DNA of 64,000 nucleotides from Batillaria attramentaria (taxonomy: Eukaryota; Mollusca; Gastropoda; Batillariidae): positions 53,501 to 117,500 of the forward strand of contig JACVVK020000379.1 in assembly GCA_018292915.2 (NCBI GenBank), read 5' to 3'. The notes beneath the pieces were generated by a model, which was not told where the DNA came from, ran no database searches, and was given only the letters and a program-made list of their open reading frames with translations. Below are positions 24,925 through 35,008 of this stretch, piece after piece. The stretch's first letter is position 1. The number at the start of each line of letters is the position of its first letter. The translations under genes and the position numbers were made by a program.

Positions 24925-25790
24925 GGGGGAGGGGCGGCGGGGGAGTGTTGGTGGCTTAGTCTTAAAAGGTTGTGATCTGTCTTGGAGGTAAAGGACGAGA
25001 AACGGGGATCTAAGGGAAGAGAGACTGAAAGTGGTGTGAGATGATGGCGAGTTCAGATACAATTAAAATTGATTCATCCTCTTTGGAAATGGAAGAGGGG
25101 GTGCCGTGCGTATGGGGGGAAGCGGGGGGTTGGTGGAGGTGGTACTGCACGTCGGAGGGGGAGGGGGGGGGGAGCGGAGGGCTTAAAGGCTAAGAGTAAT
25201 GTAGAGGGCGGAGAAGGGTGGGGAACGGGTGTTTGTAATCTGTCTTAAAAGGGAGAGGGGAGGGTCAGAGAGACTGAGAGTGGTGTTTGATGTTAATGTC
25301 ATACTGATGGCGTTGACACGTGATTCCAATTCATTCCTCCCTTCTGAAAGGGAAGGGAAGGAGAAGAACGACGTGAGGGGAGTGGTGGAGGGGGAGAGAG
25401 GATGTAGTGAAATCATAACAGTAAGGTGGGGAGGATGGGGGGGGGGGAGGGGGAGGGGGCTGAGGCTTAGAGTAATGAAGGGGAAGGAGTGCGGGGGTCA
25501 GGGGGTGTGATCTGTCTTGAAGAGAAATGGGAAGGGGAGGGGCAGATAGAAAAGTGGTTTTAGATTAAATAATAATTATATCGATATCGTACTGATGGCG
25601 TTCACATAACAAATCTAATATCTATTCCTCATTCCATTGTTCATTCCTCCCCTTTAGAGAGTGGGGAGGGGGGGCGAGGTTGCGTGTGGGGGAAAACTGG
25701 AGGTGATGTGGAAATCAGGAGGAGGAGGAGACATGGATTTTTTTATTTTTTTTTTTTTGGGGGGGGGAGTGGGGTCAGTGGGGGGGGGGG
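24925..25790. repeat. Degenerate ~270-bp tandem repeat, three units, purine-rich
   Basis: The motif TGT(G/A)ATCTGTCTT recurs at 24971, 25234 and 25506. Each is followed in order by GAGAGACTGA/GCAGATAGAA, ACTGATGGCGTT-like and TTCATTCCTCC-like blocks and then a G-rich stretch. Units are diverged and differ by indels. Confidence 0.6.
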
Positions 25791-26518
25791 GGGAGCTGGT
25801 GATCTCAAAGAATAATGCGGGGGGGGGGGGGGGGATATGAAGATAACACAAATCTCATACAGCCACACCGTACTGTACGAAAATTCATCCCTCACAAAAA
25901 TACATCGATCTACATCGACTTTTCATCATACAGACATATATACAGACACATCTAGACTGACTCGAGCAGGAGTATCAATGATGATGACAAGGGAAGCTGG
26001 AAGCCTTCTCATTACAGATCCCCCATCGATCCGAGCAGACGAGCCGGCGGACAGGACTAGCGTGATGCTCAGTAAATGCACAGCAGACACGGTATGTTGC
26101 TAAAAACGGCACAGATAGCCTATACGTGATACATCGAAAGGTGTCCGTATGTCAGCCAGCCTGCTCGTGTTCGATTTGACCCTTTCTTTTTGGTATCCAT
26201 CTGTCGGCCTTTTGGCAGGCTGGCGGCCGTCTGGTGATCGGTGGTGGTGGTCGGTGGTGGTGGTGGAGGTGGTGGTTCACATGCTGTGAAGTAGTGTGGC
26301 CAGTGTCAGTGGTAGTGGGGGTAGGAGACCTGGGGTGTGTGAAGGGGAGGGGGGGGGGGGGGGGGGGGGGGGGGGTGTCGTCGTTACGATGGTAGTGATG
26401 TTGACAGCGATAGAATTGACAATATTTGTTGCCCGTTGAACATTTTTTTTCTCTTTCTTTCTTTGTTGGGGTGGTGGTGGTGGTGGTGGTGGTGGTGGTG
26501 GCGTGTGTGTGTGTGTGT
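25791..26518. other. Gene-free stretch with G and GGT runs
   Basis: G tracts at 25818-25834 and 26348-26376, GGT trinucleotide runs at 26240-26275 and 26470-26502. No gene seen. Confidence 0.5.
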
Positions 26519-26697
26519 GTGGGTGGGTGGGTGTTTGGGAGTTTAACGTCCTTTTCCACCACATAAGGGTGATATCAAAGACGGGGCAACGAGAAAAAAA
26601 GGCCAGCACAAATATTTGGCCCCAGCCGGCGGGATTCGAACTCACGACCCGAGCATTGAGAGTCCAACGCTCTACCATTCGGCCACCCCGGCTCCCC
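26519..26697 (-). mobile_element. SINE family A inserted in a GT array
   Basis: Complete family A element with GT repeats on both sides (26501-26520 and 26698-26719), so the target-site duplication is hidden in the microsatellite. Confidence 0.9.
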
Positions 26698-28836
26698 GTG
26701 TGTGTGTGTGTGTGTGTCTGTGAGTTGGGGGGGGGGGGGGGGTAGTTGGAGTGTGAGTGTAGTTGGGGCCGGGTGGGCGGTGGGGGTAGGGGGCGGTGTG
26801 CTGGTGCGTGCGTGTGTATGTGTGCGGGGGGTGGGGGGGAGTATGCAAGTTGTCTTTGTCGTAGTTGGGAACTTGGGATGGTAGCTTCAAGTTTGGGGGG
26901 GGGGGGGGGTGTAGGAGGGGGTAGTGGGGTAACGGCGTTGGGAGCGGGTTGGTGGTGGTGGTGGTGGGGTGGGGGGGGGATGGGAAGGGGCATGGACGTT
27001 GTCGTTGTCGTTTTGCAATCAGTGCCGGGTAGCTGTGATAGTGGTGTTGTGGTGGTAATGAAAGTGACAGTTATTCTTGTCGCGGTGATGATGGCAGCGG
27101 TGCCGGCCGGTGCCCGGCGGTATAGTCAGTGGTCGGTCGTGGTGGGGATGGTCAGTGACATTAGCTGCTGTCGTAGTGGATGTGGTAGTGGTCGTAGTAA
27201 TTGTAGTGGTGGCGTCAGTTAAGAATGGCGGCTGTCTTGGGACGGAGATAGCGGTGGTGGCGACATGATGGTCAGTTGTCGGCGGGGAGGGGAAGGGAGG
27301 GTCTGTTGGGACTGATGGAAGGGGGGGGGGGGGTAGGCGGGGGGGACGTAGTGCCAGTAATTGTAGTGCTAGTGGTGTGTGGTATCTGTGACAGTAATCA
27401 CGTCTGTAGTTGTTTCATACAGTCGTGCCACTGTTCAGTGTTAAGTGGTGTAGGTCCGCGACCCTACCACAGACTGATATCAGTCAGTCTAGGCAGGTGG
27501 CAACTGAAATGCATATTTCGTTATTGAGTGTTTAATTTGAAAAGAAGAGTGACGCGGCATGCATGGTGATTAAATTTCGAATTTAATTTTCGAAGCGAAA
27601 ATCGAGACTCAAAGTTTTTTGGCTTTGGAGTTTCCATCCGATCGATCAAGATCAGTGACTTGGCTGACAACTGAATGGCACTGACTCTAATATATTATGA
27701 CATTGACACATCTATGCACTGAGTGCACATAGAAATAGCTAACAGCCTCCCTTGCACCCCCCACCCCCACCCCCTCCCATCCTGGCTCTTCCCCCGCCCA
27801 TCCACTCACTGCTAGTAGCACGACCCCTATACCCTTTCCCCTCCCCCTTCCAGCCGGCAAACTGGTGGTTGGCAGTGACCGCGCACTAATCCAAGGGAAC
27901 AAATCTATGTTTTCGAGTCACAATTCTCCAAGATTGAGAAGGTTGCCTCCCTTCAATCAGGCAGCTGCCTCTTTCTCCTTGGTAGGGTAGCTAAGCAGGT
28001 TCTTTCTAACTTCCGCGAATAAAAAACGCATTCAGTTGTCTATTTTTTTTATCAATCCCATTGCTATAAAGGCCTATACTTGTCAAAAAGGACTTTGCAC
28101 TTAGAATTCTCGAAAATATTAAGATCCCTAAATGGTTTGCTTCTATTCCGGAAGTGAGCGATGCAAGCTTATTCTCTTACTTCCGGTGGCTCCGAGGTAC
28201 GATCTGCTTTACGAACAGCGTCTTACAAAATCTTTGTTTTGCTGAACCATCTTCACATAAAATACAACTCTAATACTTGTTGTGAGACGATATACCATTT
28301 TTACTGAAATCTGAATAAATATTTCCATGGATCAGCCGTGAAATAGACCCCATGCTTCGTATTTTATTTTGGTATCCTGTTAGTGTCGTCTGCTGCGGCA
28401 TGCGATGCTGAGGAAATTTGTTGCAGTTCATCGCTCGAGTTATGATATTACATGTTGCTTTTTCTTCATTGTTCAAGACATATTAAATTTTAGACGTTTT
28501 GTCGATCTGATCGATCGTTCTGCAGCAGTTCGTAGAATTTGTTGGCCTGCAGGTTCTTTCTCTGTACTTGTCACTGGGATCTCTGGCTCTTCCAGTTTCA
28601 CACATACACACACACTCTCTCTCTCTCTGCGGTAAATATTATGATTATAGATATGACAATATGATAACAAGTTATTTGTCTTGTTTCAGGCTGACAAAAG
28701 TACGTCACTTGCTTTGGTGAGTAGCGCTCTATTGGTGCATAAAATTAATTTGTACTACGTTGACACATACATGGTCAGAGACCTTTGTATTCTTTTCCTA
28801 TCCTCTATTGGCGTTACGTTACTCTTCGTGCTTTTT
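26698..28836. other. Gene-free, very G-rich then AT-rich stretch
   Basis: 26720-27400 is G/T-rich with many G runs and GTGGTGG motifs. Two small hairpins lie at 27449-27510 (GTAGGTCCGCGACCCTAC and ACTGATATCAGT). 28148-28186 has an inverted pair of CCGGAAGT (ETS-type) motifs. 28600-28630 has CA/CT runs. No gene recognised. Confidence 0.4.
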
Positions 28837-29075
28837 AAGTTGGTTCTTTATAGAAAAACAACTTTGTGGGATGGGACAGATTTCGCTGCACGCAGCAGCA
28901 AGTTTCAGTGATAGGAAACAAAACTGACGTTTCTCCAGACAATACAAACTTTCACACACACACTGACATAACAAAATCTGTGTCATAGACACCTTACGTG
29001 CAACTATGCTGCTGCATTCTTTTTTGCAGGAGTTGTGCGACGTGTGTGTGTGGATGAATGTAATGCGACTATATG
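28837..29075 (+). repeat. Palindrome-headed dispersed repeat F, copy 1
   Basis: It starts with an imperfect palindrome (AAGTTGGTTCTTTATAGAAA then AACAACTT). It then matches 42370-42590 nearly base for base: GGACAGATTTCGCTGC, GCAGCAGCAA, GACGTTTCTCC, GTGTCATAGACAC, ATGCTGCTGC and GACGTGTGTGTGTGGA. No coding frame. Confidence 0.8.
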
Positions 29076-29212
29076 TTTGACGTTGTACATCAGTGAAAGG
29101 CAGGAATACTCATTCAGAAACCCCATCTTCATGACTGACCAGTGCAGTGAACATCTGGACCTATGGAACGTTTATAGTTCAGAAAGAAATCCTTTGTTTA
29201 GGAATTATCTGT
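29076..29212. other. Short spacer
   Basis: Unique-looking sequence between repeat F and the hAT-like element; nothing recognised. Confidence 0.4.
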
Positions 29213-29217
29213 TAACC

Positions 29218-31223
29218 CAGGGATTATGAAAAGACTCGTCCGAAAGCCTGCAGACTAGTGAAAATACCGTCGGACTAGTTAAATTGTTTTACCACTTGCC
29301 CGCCGGACTAGTTGAGATTACGAGGCAAAGTTTGCTCAATTTTCACAGAGCTGAATGCACAAGGTATTGTCAGCGAGCCTCTCTCTGTATCGGAAAAAAA
29401 ATTTCCCAGTAGTACGCTTTCCGCGAACGGTGCAAATCTCCCCTCGCTACGGTCCTGGCAAGACAGCGAATTAATTTTGTGTGCACGCGTGACCGCGGAC
29501 AAAGACAGGGCAATTAGCGCATCGCCCCCGAAGCTCCACTGCAGCTCTGCGGGTAGTTATCACCTCATCCGCCAGTTCCGACGTCCTTTACACCTGTCAA
29601 ATCACTGACCATTGTTTTCACAAGACACCCTATCACGCGTAGGTCGGTGCGTGTGAACGTATTTCTTTGTGTGCCGGTGTGTGTGAGCGAATTAAGGCGG
29701 ATATTAATTTTGATAGGTATCGCGTGGGTACTAATCCGGCCCCCTTGTTTACGTGTTTGACAATAAAAAACGGAAACTGCGAATTCAGCCGGACTAAACT
29801 CAGCGATTTGACACTTAGCAAATCTGCAACGCCGGGATGTCTCGGTGTGTGCGTCGTTTGGACACGTGTGTGTGTGTGTGATTGCCATGGTGACGGTGAG
29901 AGGAAGGGAGAGGCTGTGATGCCGCTGCAATTCAACCGGACTAAACTCAGTGATTTAAGTTGAATGACAGCACATCGGCAACGCCGTGATGTCAGTGTAC
30001 GTCGTTCGGACACGTTATCCGTCACGCAAATTCAAGTTAGGTAAAGTCACACAATCTTGACTGCTGAAAGACTCCACAAAAAATTTCCCGGGGGAGCATG
30101 CCCCCGGACCCCCTTACAGGGCTCCCTAAAAGCTACAGACCTAAAGGGTCCACTGACCCCCAGTTCAAAATTTTAGGGGGTCTTTGTACCTCCACTGTTA
30201 ATTTTTAAAGGGTCAGAATCATTTCTCAAGATTTTTAGTGCATGGAATTATAAATTCAGTAAATACTGCTGAACACATAAGGCGTGTGTGTGTGTGTGTG
30301 CGCAAAACTGAATTTTATCAACTTCAAATCATATAATTAAATGAAGTGGGTACTGTCCGTACAATTCAGTTTTGTACACTAAGTTTTGCTGCTCTGTGCC
30401 GACTCTGATGCGATGTCTGAATTCTGAATCGTATCTATGCGACGCCGAAGTGCACCCGCTGCCGGGCGAGGGCTCGAGACCCTCCACAACTGACTTTTTT
30501 ACTGACGAAAAAGTCCATAGTCTTTTGAACTTTCACTTTTTTTCGGTGGCATGATTCGCCACAGAGAAAACGAATCCGATCGGTAACAAGAGCACTGACT
30601 CTAAAATCTTTCGTCCATGGTTTCAACATCGCACGTACGCCGGGTGTTTCAGTGCGCAGAGGGAAAAGATGGGGCACGTTCACTACGCGCGAGTGGCTGT
30701 AGAAGCCGCCGACCTGCAGCAGTAGACAGTTGACGCCTGCGAGCGTTAAACAGAACAAAAAACAGAACCGAACTGAACGCGGCCAAGGCAAGGGAGAACA
30801 CTCATTCGATCACAACAAGCCTATAGGCGTACGCACGGCAGTGCAGAGGTAGTGCGTCAAGCTAAGCACAGATCGCGTTCATAATGCTTCAACGTACCCC
30901 CTCGAATTTTTTTCAGTACGTAAATTTTTACTTCAGTGCGTAAATTACGCACAGACGCACAGTTTAGGGAGCCCTGCCCTTAGGTAGGGCGCCTTTGGCG
31001 CTACGCAGACGTGGCTTCACCACTCCTCTCAGAATTGTTCTCTTTTTTTTATCATGGATCATTTCTACCCCCGATAAAAGTGTTGTGAATCTTTTTTATT
31101 TACAAATAGGTCTATATTTGACAAAATGTAGTTTTGGGCTAGTGGAAATGGTTTCGGGCTAGTTGGTTTTAAATCTTGCTAGCCCGAAGGACTAGCAAGA
31201 TTTTTCAGCTTTCATAACCCCTG
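29218..31223. mobile_element. ~2-kb hAT-like non-autonomous element (outer)
   Basis: The ends are inverted repeats: CAGGGATTATGAAA at 29218-29231 and the complement of CAGGGGTTATGAAA at 31210-31223. Both subterminal regions carry repeated ACTAG(T/C)CC-type motifs. TAACC flanks both ends (29213-29217 and 31224-31228), a 5-bp target-site duplication. CAGGG ends are typical of hAT elements; 5-6 bp duplications occur in some hAT clades (family knowledge). No transposase frame is visible, so it is a deletion derivative or a decayed copy. The segment CGGGGGAGCATGCCCCCGG at 30089-30107 lies just before the nested insertion. Confidence 0.75.
30117..30976. mobile_element. 860-bp hAT-like element nested in the 2-kb element
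   Basis: CAGGGCTCCCTAAA (30117-30130) and its exact reverse complement (30963-30976) form 14-bp terminal inverted repeats. CCCTTA occurs on both sides (30111-30116 and 30977-30982), a 6-bp duplication. Removing it rejoins ...GGACCCCCTTA to GGTAGGGCG... in the host element. No long protein-like frame inside. Confidence 0.85.
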
Positions 31224-31228
31224 TAACC

Positions 31229-31854
31229 TTTTAAGACAGTTTTTATTGTTTTTGACTGTCTTTCAGTGTCTTCTTGTAAACTAAAAGGTAGTCTGTACGT
31301 GAATGCTGTAACTTTTGTGTAAGACACTGATAAACTGGTACCGTTAACTTACACCAAGTTACAGCACAGATGCCAATTTCAAGTTTTTGGCTCTTGGGAA
31401 CTTTTTTTTTTTTTAAGTTAAAAAAAAATTGAAAATAAAAAATTATGATTATTGATTATTTCCATTACAGTTTTCAGTGACAGTGTGTGTGTATGCACTG
31501 GCTCATTCTGTATACGTGTCTGTGCATGCATTCATACTTTCCGTGTTTTAACCACATGTATTTAGTTGTAAACCAATTCTTCTAAGTTGGTCTGGTTTCC
31601 CGGAGTAGTGTATGTATGTCAGGTATCACATCTCATTTCTTTAGATGTTTTTGTTGCTTTTTCCTGTCTGTCTGTCTCTCTCTCTCGCTCTCTCTGTCTT
31701 TAAAACAGCCTCTTTAAAATAAATATCAGCGAATGAGCACTAATGTTAAAAACGCATCTACCAATTTGTGTATGTGTGTGTGTATGAACTATTTGAATTT
31801 GTACTTTTAAATAAAACAAAACAAAAAAGTTTGAAGACTAGTCGACAAACCCAA
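31229..31854. other. Gene-free spacer
   Basis: AT-rich unique-looking DNA with a short TC run at 31671-31700. No gene seen. Confidence 0.5.
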
Positions 31855-31857
31855 ACC

Positions 31858-31922
31858 TTTTTGGCTCCCTTGTGTAACAATGGGAGTCTATGTATTAACC
31901 CTCCGTCGTCTGTCTGTCTGTC

Positions 31923-31977
<55 letters not shown>

Positions 31978-32984
31978 AGAAAACTTTAACATTGTCGTTT
32001 TCTCAGAATCTACAAAAAGCAGAGGCACCAAACTTGGTATGCTGATAGACAACCACAAGACCTTTCAAAACATGTCATTTTGAATGACCTTGACTCAAGG
32101 TCAAGGTCACTAAAGCTCTCTGTTTGAAAATTTTACATTGGCATTTTCTCATAATCTACAAACACCAGAGGTTTTAAACTTTGCATGATGATAGACATTG
32201 ATAAGAACTTTACAGATATACATGTAGTCAGTGGCCTTGTGTCAAGGTCAAGGCCGTACAAGCTATTTTTGTGAAACCTTAACATTGGCATTTTCTCAGA
32301 AACAACAAACAGCAGAGGCGCCAAACCTGGCGTGCTGATAGACAGTAATAAGACCTATGCACACATACCACCTTAAATGACCTTGACTCAAGGTCAAGGT
32401 CATTAAAACAGTCTGTTGGGAAAATTTACATTTGCATGTTCTCAGAATCAAGAAGAATCAGAAGCATCAAACTATATGTGCGATGATTGACATTAGCAGC
32501 ACCTTTACAGACATACCTATGTTCAGTGACTTTTAGTCAAGGTCAAGGTCATGTAAGCGTTTTTTGGGAAACTTTAACCTTGGCATTTTCTCCAAAACAA
32601 CAAACAGTAGAGGCACCAAACAAGGCATGATGATAGACAGCAATGATTTCTACCTTTCTGTATGACCTTGACTGAAGGTCAAGGTCATTAAAGCTGTCTG
32701 TTGTGAATTTTAACATTACTGTTATCGGAGGAACTACAAATACTAGAGGCATCAAAGTTGGCATAATGATAGACATTGATGAGATCTCATTTGAATGACC
32801 TTGACCAAAGGTCAGGGCCATACAAACTGTTTTGGGGAAAACTGTAATAATGCCATGAACTCAGAGCGCCAGAGACACTTTAATTGGCATGATAATGGAT
32901 AGTGATAAGAGCTTTACAAACATACTCTTGTGAATGACCTTGACCTGTGTCACAAGGGAGCCATGGAGGCTTTTGCCTCTCTAG
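31858..32984 (+). mobile_element. Helentron/pearl-like non-autonomous element with tandem core
   Basis: 12-bp inverted repeats GGCTCCCTTGTG (31863-31874) and its complement (32951-32962) lie close to the ends. Inside are a CTGT/GT microsatellite (31907-31976) and seven tandem units of about 135-148 bp. Past the right inverted repeat comes a small hairpin GAGGC-TTTT-GCCTC (32966-32979) and then CTAG-T. Subterminal inverted repeats, a tandem core next to a microsatellite, and a 3' hairpin are the published features of Helentron-associated non-autonomous elements (DINE-1/pearl group). The assignment is inference; no Rep/helicase is present. Confidence 0.65.
31979..32950 (+). repeat. Seven ~146-bp tandem units with TCAAGGTCAAGGTCA motifs
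   Basis: Units start with TTAACATTGGCATTTTCTCA-like sequence at about 31986, 32133, 32279, 32426, 32574, 32710 and 32844. Most end with TGACCTTGACT(C)AAGGTCAAGGTCA. Odd units finish with CATTAAAGCTGTCTGTTG, even units with CATACAAGCTGTTTTGGG, so the true period is a ~293-bp dimer. Confidence 0.9.
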
Positions 32985-33022
32985 TTTGTTTTGAAATAAC
33001 TGTTAACATTACAGTGTATTTC

Positions 33023-33069
<47 letters not shown>

Positions 33070-33600
33070 AGAATGCAGACATTGGAACCATACATTTCTT
33101 ACAATTTATTTTCATTTACTTGTGTAAGAATTCACAAGTTCTAGAAAAACTTCTTAGAGTAAAAATGTAATTTTCAGCCGACAACTGATAAAACAACACA
33201 GTATGTACATATTCATGAAAATTAACGTCATCTTTCGTTCAACACTCGCAAGCATTTTATCTTGTAGCTTTGTTTTCTTGTATCACAGAATCGCTCATTC
33301 GATAACTTCAAGCACAGCACAGTAAAGCTAGGTTTGGTAGACTGGTAGGTTCTGCCTTTACTGCTTTAGTGTCAGTGAGTAGAACCTCACATCTGCTTCA
33401 CAGCTCTATCAGTACAACTGGCAGTTTCGGTGTGTTTGTTCACAGTCACAAATATACACCAGTAAGCAACAGTCTGAAGCACGAAAGTTACATTGTACTA
33501 GCGTGTGCTTTAACGTGTAGTATTTTGTGTCCACTTCTGCGTTCAGATACATTCATAGTAAAATACAGTATGTGTTTATACTTGAAAAGAATGTGCGGTG
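32985..33600. other. Gene-free spacer downstream of the GPCR gene
   Basis: CT run at 33029-33064, otherwise unique-looking. It could contain the GPCR 3' UTR end, but no clear AATAAA on the minus strand was placed with confidence. Confidence 0.4.
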
Positions 33601-33604
33601 CTCG

Positions 33605-34085
33605 ATTTATGCAGTCTCACCAATTTGTGCTTCAAGTTCAAGGCATTTCTCATTATGTGAAATGTCTGAGATAAAAATAGTCTCCGGTGCTTAATTTCAG
33701 TCTCATCATTTTGTGCTTCAACAGTGTTCAGAGCATTACTTGCAATATCTTAAATGAAAGTAGTCTTTTGGGCCTGTATTTCAGTTTTTACTTTTCAGTT
33801 TTAGCATTTTGTGCTTCAGCACAGTTTTACTTCTAGGGCGTGTTCCGGCCATTAGGTAAAAGTCTCTGATTGATTCAGTCTCGGGGAGCCGGGGTGGCCG
33901 AATGGTAGAGCGTTGGACTTCTAATGCTCGAGTTGTGAGTTCGTATCCCGGCTGGGGTCAAATATTTGTGCTGGCTTTTTCATCGTTGCCCCGTCTTTGA
34001 TATCACCCGTATGTGGTGGAAAAGGACGTTAAACCCCCAAACACCAAACACCACCTTGATTCAGTCTCACCATTTTGTGCTTTTG
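33605..34085. repeat. Degenerate ~90-115 bp repeat with CAGTCTCACCATTTTGTGCT
   Basis: The motif TTCAGTCTCA(C/T)CATTTTGTGCTT recurs with drift at about 33612, 33700, 33793 and 34061, with FTTCAAGGCAT-like and ATAGTCT-like linkers. The fourth unit is split by the SINE at 33883-34055. It probably lies in the 3' UTR or 3' flank of the GPCR gene. Confidence 0.5.
33883..34055 (+). mobile_element. SINE family A copy with perfect 13-bp duplication
   Basis: Complete family A element flanked by TTGATTCAGTCTC (33870-33882 and 34056-34068). It lies 58 bp past the GPCR stop codon and is antisense to that gene, so it may be part of the GPCR 3' UTR. Confidence 0.95.
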
Positions 34086-34112
34086 TACATTGCTAGGCCA
34101 GTGTTCAGGGCC

Positions 34113-35008
34113 TTAGATGGCGTTAAAAGGGTCAGGGTCGTCACTCCCTGCATTGTCTTCGTAGTATGAAACGTAGGTTTTCTCAGTCTCTGTACGGTGG
34201 AGCATTTTGCTGATTTTGGCCACTTGCTCAGGGGAGGACATCGGGGTGGCCGATTGGTCCGACGTGAGAATGCCCCTCCTGTCCTCTTGGTCTTTTGCAA
34301 CGCTTTTGATCATCACGTTTTTCCTGTACACCGAGCTGCTGGTGGCAGCTGACTTGCTGTTCACGTCAGCGTTCGGTGAGCAGCATCGACAGAGCAGGAT
34401 CGTGTAATAGGCGTGCCGAAACTGCGAGTTCATGAGTCCGTAGATCAAAGGGTTGACAGCGCTGCCGACATAGACTGTGATCAAGCAGAACATGTGGAAC
34501 CGCTTGGACAGTACCGTATTCCAGTCGACTATGCTGGAGATGGTGCAGGGGAAGTAAGAGAGGGCGAACACGATGAAGATCGTCGCCATCATCTTGGTCA
34601 GGTGCATCTCCTTGCGCTGGATCTGCTGGTCCAGGCGGTTGGTGGGCGAGGCCAGTAGCCTCCCTTGCTTCACTCTCCGGTGCGAGGCGATGGTGGTGCG
34701 GTAGATGCGGACGTAGTAGTAGATGATGAGGCCGCACGGGATGGCGGCCCGCACGATCAGCAGGAAGAGCTTGAAAGACTGGCTGTCGTGGTCCAGCAGC
34801 AGGTTGCAGGTGACCATCATGGACACGTAGCCGAAGCGGCCCCACACCTCAAGGAGGGCGGGAAAGAGACAGATCATGGGCAGAACCCAGGCAGCGAGCA
34901 GCATGACCGCGATGCGTATCGGGGAGAAGAGCTGTTTGTAGCCTTGCGGGCTCACCACCAGCTTGTAACGGTTCCAGGCTATCAGCGTGATGGTGATGAT
35001 GGTGGTTC
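34113..35008 (-). CDS. GPCR coding exon 3
   Basis: 896 bp, acceptor GATTTCAG|GAACC, ending in TAA at 34113-34115. Encodes NRY through the C-terminus. GC-rich coding sequence contrasts with the AT-rich introns. The uninterrupted open frames on the plus strand opposite it are shadows. Confidence 0.92.

Noticed and set aside
29218..31223. Transposase gene inside the hAT-like elements
   Set aside because: No frame longer than about 130 codons and none with recognisable transposase motifs.
33883..33955. tRNA genes at the heads of the SINEs
   Set aside because: A and B boxes are present, but the heads are followed by a constant SINE body and flanked by target-site duplications; no separate tRNA gene is supported.
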